NCBI RefSeq assembly: GCF_001672915.1
Contig: NZ_LZKR01000177.1
Span: forward strand, 1-45,235
Source: Mycobacterium sp. 1245805.9
Lineage (GTDB): Bacteria; Actinomycetota; Actinomycetes; Mycobacteriales; Mycobacteriaceae
Direction: 5' to 3'
Length of the DNA stretch: 45,235 nucleotides
Part shown: in pieces, positions 42,165-45,235 of the stretch
How positions within the stretch are numbered: the stretch's first letter is position 1
How the letters are laid out: every line of letters starts with the position of its first letter
Position numbers and translations under genes: made by a program
The notes under the pieces: model-generated
The model's input: only the letters and a program-made list of their open reading frames with translations
What the model was told of the DNA's origin: nothing
Databases searched by the model: none

Positions 42165-43819
42165 GTCCCAAACTGAGTCCCCCGAAGATCGGTGACGTCC
42201 TGGCCAAACAAGGCGAGGACATCGACACGCGCTACCACCCGTCGGCGGCGGTGCGCAGGCAGCTCAACAAGGTCTTCCCCACCCACTGGTCGTTCCTGCT
42301 GGGCGAGATCGCGTTGTACAGCTTCATCGTCCTGCTGATCACCGGCGTGTACCTGACGCTGTTCTTCGACCCGTCCATGGTCGACGTCACCTACAACGGC
42401 GTCTACCAACCGCTGCGCGGCGTCGAGATGTCGCGCGCGTACGAATCGGCGCTGAACATCTCGTTCGAGGTCCGCGGCGGCCTGTTCGTCCGCCAGATCC
42501 ACCACTGGGCAGCGCTGATGTTCTCCGGGGCGATCATGGTGCACCTGGCGCGCATCTTCTTCACCGGAGCGTTCCGCCGTCCCCGCGAGGCGAACTGGGT
42601 GATCGGCTCACTGCTGCTGATCCTGTCCATGTTCGAGGGCTACTTCGGCTACTCGCTGCCCGACGACCTGCTGTCCGGCATCGGCCTGCGCGCCGCGCTG
42701 TCGTCGATCACGCTGGGCATGCCGGTGATCGGCACCTGGCTGCACTGGGCGCTGTTCGGCGGCGACTTCCCCGGCACCATCCTGATCCCCCGCCTGTACG
42801 CGCTGCACATTTTGCTGCTGCCCGGGATCATCCTGGCCCTCATCGGCCTTCACCTGGCGCTGGTGTGGTTCCAGAAGCACACCCAGTTCCCCGGCCCCGG
42901 CCGCACCGAGCACAACGTCGTCGGCGTGCGGGTGATGCCGATCTTCGCGGTCAAGTCCGGCGCGTTCTTCGCGGCCATCGTCGGCGTGCTGGGCCTGATG
43001 GGCGGCCTGCTACAGATCAACCCGATCTGGAACCTGGGTCCCTACAAGCCATCCCAGGTTTCCGCGGGCTCCCAGCCCGACTTCTACATGATGTGGACGG
43101 AGGGCCTGGCCCGCATCTGGCCGCCATGGGAGTTCTACTTCTGGCACCACACCATTCCCGCCCCGGTGTGGGTCGCGCTGATCATGGGCGCGGTGTTCAT
43201 CCTGCTGATCATCTACCCGTTCCTGGAGAAGCGGTTCTCCGGCGACTACGCGCACCACAATTTGCTGCAGCGTCCGCGTGACGTTCCGGTGCGCACCTCG
43301 ATCGGGGCCATGGCGATCGCCTTCTACATGGTGCTGACCCTGGCCGCGATGAACGACATCATCGCGTTCAAGTTCCACATCTCGCTGAACGCGACGACGT
43401 GGATCGGGCGCATCGGCATGGTGATCCTGCCGCCGTTCGTCTACTTCATCACCTACCGGTGGTGCATTGGTCTGCAGCGCAGCGACCGCGACGTGCTCGA
43501 GCACGGCATCGAGACGGGCATCATCAAGCGACTGCCGCACGGTGCCTACATCGAGCTGCATCAGCCGCTCGGACCGGTGGACGACCACGGCCACCCGATC
43601 CCGCTGGCATACCAGGGCGCGGCGCTGCCCAAGCGAATGAACAAGCTGGGCTCGGCGGGCACGCCGGGCAGCGGCAGCTTCTTGTTCGCCGATCCGGCGT
43701 CTGAGGACGCCGCGCTGCGCGAGGCGGCCCACTCCGCCGAGCACCGCTCGCTGACCGCGCTGCGCGAGCACCAGGAGAGCCTCAACGGCTCGCCCAACGG
43801 CGAGCACAGCGAGCACTAG
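42161..43819 (+). CDS. qcrB: Menaquinol-cytochrome c reductase, cytochrome b subunit QcrB
   Basis: QcrB is the quinol-oxidising cytochrome b of complex III, with two b hemes. The 552-residue protein has eight membrane helices and a long polar C-terminal tail. Heme ligand regions RQIHHWAALM and HILLLPGIILALIGLHLALV are present, and the quinol-site block is MWTEGLARIWPPWEFYFWHH. The residue equivalent to Thr313, where changes give resistance to the inhibitor telacebec (Q203) in M. tuberculosis, is Thr at position 313. The ATG at 42161 overlaps the qcrA stop. A hairpin follows 5 bases after the stop. Confidence 0.97.
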   Translation: MSPKLSPPKIGDVLAKQGEDIDTRYHPSAAVRRQLNKVFPTHWSFLLGEIALYSFIVLLITGVYLTLFFDPSMVDVTYNGVYQPLRGVEMSRAYESALNISFEVRGGLFVRQIHHWAALMFSGAIMVHLARIFFTGAFRRPREANWVIGSLLLILSMFEGYFGYSLPDDLLSGIGLRAALSSITLGMPVIGTWLHWALFGGDFPGTILIPRLYALHILLLPGIILALIGLHLALVWFQKHTQFPGPGRTEHNVVGVRVMPIFAVKSGAFFAAIVGVLGLMGGLLQINPIWNLGPYKPSQVSAGSQPDFYMMWTEGLARIWPPWEFYFWHHTIPAPVWVALIMGAVFILLIIYPFLEKRFSGDYAHHNLLQRPRDVPVRTSIGAMAIAFYMVLTLAAMNDIIAFKFHISLNATTWIGRIGMVILPPFVYFITYRWCIGLQRSDRDVLEHGIETGIIKRLPHGAYIELHQPLGPVDDHGHPIPLAYQGAALPKRMNKLGSAGTPGSGSFLFADPASEDAALREAAHSAEHRSLTALREHQESLNGSPNGEHSEH

Positions 43820-43823
43820 CGTT

Positions 43824-43883
43824 CCGCGACACTTAAACCACGCACACGACACGAAAACCGTAGCGGCGGTTTAAGTTTCGCGG
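43824..43883. terminator. Inverted repeat just after qcrB
   Basis: CCGCGACACTTAAACC (43824-43839) pairs with GGTTTAAGTTTCGCGG (43868-43883) with one mismatch in 16 and a 28-base loop. It starts 5 bases after the qcrB stop and could end the qcr transcript. It is also one border of the degraded island at 43884-44216, so it may be a mobile-element-like end instead. Confidence 0.5.
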
Positions 43884-44216
43884 TGCCCGCGACGGGCGAG
43901 CGCCTGTCCTCGGCGATCACCCGGACGACGATCCGGCCGAGGTCGGCAAGCTTGCGCAGCCTCGCCTGGTCCCGGACATATTGCCGACGGTCGGCGCGAT
44001 GTTGGTCGCCGTCGTACTCGGCCGCCACCTGGTACTCCTCCCAACCCATGTCCAGCACGGCCACCAGTTGCCAGTTTTCGTGCACCGGTATCTGCGCAGC
44101 GCCTCGCTGCCTCTGAATGCCTCGTCCACAAACGAAAGACGTCGCACCGCGCCGGCCGGGCTCCAGGCTGCGACACGTCCCGGCGTGTTGTGCGCTGTTC
44201 AAGTGTCGCGAGTACG
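43884..44216 (-). pseudogene. Remnant of a DUF559/Vsr-like endonuclease domain protein
   Basis: On the minus strand the frame reads IPVHENWQLVAVLDMGWEEY, then VAAEYDGDQHRADRRQYVRD and ARLRKLADLGRIVVRVIAEDR. This is the core of a mycobacterial PD-(D/E)xK-type family with E-Y-D-G-x2-H and a following R-D-x-x-R. The usual N-terminal two-thirds are missing, there is no start codon or ribosome-binding site in the right place, and after the core the frame runs into hairpin sequence (LKPPLRF). It is therefore a truncated relic. It lies in a 400-bp gap between qcrB and the Rv2197c homologue, bordered by GCGACACTT(A/G)AAC in opposite orientations (43826-43838 and 44197-44209). It probably came by transfer and decayed. 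Confidence 0.65.
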
Positions 44217-44219
44217 GCG

Positions 44220-44855
44220 CTAGCGCGCGTCGGCGATACGGCGCAGCTGGCGAACGTGCAGCCACTCGATCACCGGCATCCCGGCGGTGATGGCCCCGGC
44301 CAGCACGTAGGCCACCCAGGACCCGCCGTCGTGCCCGACGGCCATCAGGTACGTCGCCGTCGCCGCGGCGATCAGCGCGGTGCCCATCGTTCCCGCCAGA
44401 AGGACGGTGCCGCGCAACCAGATCCGGTCCACCGCGGCGCCCGACCACTCGGCGGCCGGCTCCGCCGCCTGCATCCGCGGCTGGCGGGCCCGTTCGGCCG
44501 CGGTGCGCGGCGCGGGCGCCATCAGGCGCACCGGGGGGCGGCTCGGCGGGCGCGCGGGCGCCCGGGCCGCCGGCTCGATCAGACCCATGCGACGGGCGCG
44601 CACCAGCACCGGGATCGCCCCGGCGATGATCAGCGCGGAGACGATGATGACGGCGTACAGCACCCACGAGGTGTGCGATCCCCCGACCGTCTTGTGATAA
44701 CCCCGGCCCAGATCCACCAGCGCGACGGCCGCGGCCACGCTCACGCCCAGCAATACCAACCAGACGGCGGCGCACGCGCCCATCAGTATGCGATCGATGA
44801 CATCCGGCGGAATGGTGTCCGAACCCCGCCGATAGGCGGAATACCTGCTGACCAT
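44220..44855 (-). CDS. Conserved membrane protein (Rv2197c family)
   Basis: A 211-residue protein of unknown function with four likely membrane helices in two pairs: IDRILMGACAAVWLVLLGVSVAAAVAL with SWVLYAVIIVSALIIAGAIPVLV, then LRGTVLLAGTMGTALIAAATATYLM with WVAYVLAGAITAGMPVIEWL. Between them is a polar Pro/Arg/Ala-rich loop of about 60 residues. ATG 44855 (MVSRYSAYRRGSD) matches the M. tuberculosis start and overlaps the mmpS3 stop by one base (TGATG). The frame open to 44927 lies inside mmpS3. Conserved position next to mmpS3 and the qcr/cta genes suggests an envelope role, not defined. Confidence 0.88.
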   Translation of the reverse strand: MVSRYSAYRRGSDTIPPDVIDRILMGACAAVWLVLLGVSVAAAVALVDLGRGYHKTVGGSHTSWVLYAVIIVSALIIAGAIPVLVRARRMGLIEPAARAPARPPSRPPVRLMAPAPRTAAERARQPRMQAAEPAAEWSGAAVDRIWLRGTVLLAGTMGTALIAAATATYLMAVGHDGGSWVAYVLAGAITAGMPVIEWLHVRQLRRIADAR

Positions 44856-45235
44856 CAGCAGCTCGTCTGCGGTGAGTCGTTGTTGTTGGACGACAACACC
44901 GTTCCGTCGCTGGTGGTGATCGAGCAATTGAGCCGGCTGACCCGGAAAAGGCTGGACGCCTGGACCGATCCGACGTCAGACGTCGAGATCGGTGTCACGG
45001 TCATCGACCACGGGATGTACACGTTGTGCTGGGTGCGCGACCGGCCCGACGCATCGACGTAGGTCACCGAAATGATGTCGCCGGGCGCCTTGGTGCCGGT
45101 CACTGAATAGGTCACCTGCCGCGGACCGGTCGGGGTCGTGGTCGCCGGCGGCGGTGGGGCCGCTGCCGACGTGGTGGTCGCCGGCGGGGGCGCCGGTGCG
45201 CTCGTCGCCGGTGGCGGCGGCGACGTACCTGATGG
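44855..45235 (-). CDS. mmpS3: Membrane protein MmpS3, C-terminal part (5' end beyond the window)
   Basis: About 126 C-terminal residues of an MmpS-family protein. The visible part begins with a Pro/Ala/Thr-rich extracytoplasmic linker (runs such as PPPPATSAPAPPPATTT). The MmpS domain follows: VTYSVTGTKAPGDIISVTYVD, TQHNVYIPWSMTVTPI, and LNCSITTSDGTVLSSNN, ending in Cys. These beta-rich segments are typical of MmpS proteins. MmpS3 differs from MmpS4/5 in lacking a neighbouring mmpL, which is also so here. The N-terminal membrane helix would be past base 45235. The stop overlaps the Rv2197c-type gene by one base. Confidence 0.9.
   Translation of the reverse strand, partial: PSGTSPPPPATSAPAPPPATTTSAAAPPPPATTTPTGPRQVTYSVTGTKAPGDIISVTYVDASGRSRTQHNVYIPWSMTVTPISTSDVGSVQASSLFRVSRLNCSITTSDGTVLSSNNNDSPQTSC

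Noticed and set aside
1..45235. tRNA or rRNA genes, prophage, intact insertion sequence
   Set aside because: No tRNA-like cloverleaf, rRNA sequence, transposase or integrase frame was recognised on either strand.

Overview
The window is GC-rich, with codon use and gene order typical of a slow-growing Mycobacterium; the protein sequences look most like the M. avium complex. Gene order follows the M. tuberculosis block Rv2151c to Rv2198c almost one to one. Orthologue names used below come from recognising the proteins, not from a search.

Region 1 (1-15,570, minus strand) is the division and cell wall (dcw) cluster. It is transcribed mraZ, rsmH, an FtsL-like gene, ftsI (pbpB), murE, murF, mraY, murD, ftsW, murG, murC, ftsQ, and most junctions are 4-base stop/start overlaps. 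It makes the cytoplasmic and lipid-linked peptidoglycan precursors and the septal synthase FtsW-FtsI. A 10-bp-periodic TGGG array, a likely MraZ box, precedes mraZ. The last gene, ftsQ, is scrambled at the window edge: about 255 bp of its 5' end is inverted between two perfect 23-bp inverted repeats.

Region 2 (15,592-23,001) holds a DUF3040 membrane protein, a GNAT acetyltransferase, lipoprotein lppM, an MTHFR-like enzyme, the prenyl synthase idsA2, mannosyltransferase mptA, the PknL substrate Rv2175c and kinase pknL. Region 3 (23,087-30,713) holds aroG, a DEDD exoribonuclease, a membrane protein, an alpha-1,2-mannosyltransferase, and a minus-strand group of acyltransferase, small Cys protein, ArsA-like ATPase and two SRPBCC proteins. 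Region 4 (30,888-39,335) holds fadD15, pimB', a membrane-anchored HExxH protease, the NlpC/P60 endopeptidase ripC with an AT-rich leader, a short Cys-cluster protein, a DnaQ-GIY-YIG fusion nuclease and trpD. Region 5 (39,473-43,819) is ctaE-qcrC-qcrA-qcrB of the cytochrome bcc-aa3 supercomplex. A 400-bp degraded endonuclease island follows, then Rv2197c and the 3' part of mmpS3.

Most of this is conserved mycobacterial core (peptidoglycan, lipomannan/PIM, respiration). I found no tRNA, rRNA, CRISPR array, prophage or intact insertion sequence. The unusual signals are: the ftsQ inversion; a 60-bp hairpin repeat present at two gene junctions where M. tuberculosis carries extra genes; two opposed TGGGG arrays upstream of mraZ; an ArsA-like ATPase whose P-loop lies upstream of any ordinary start codon; and a structured AT-rich leader before ripC. 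I see no clear-cut new defence or mobile system; the best candidate for an under-described system is the ArsA/SRPBCC/acyltransferase/acyl-CoA ligase neighbourhood.
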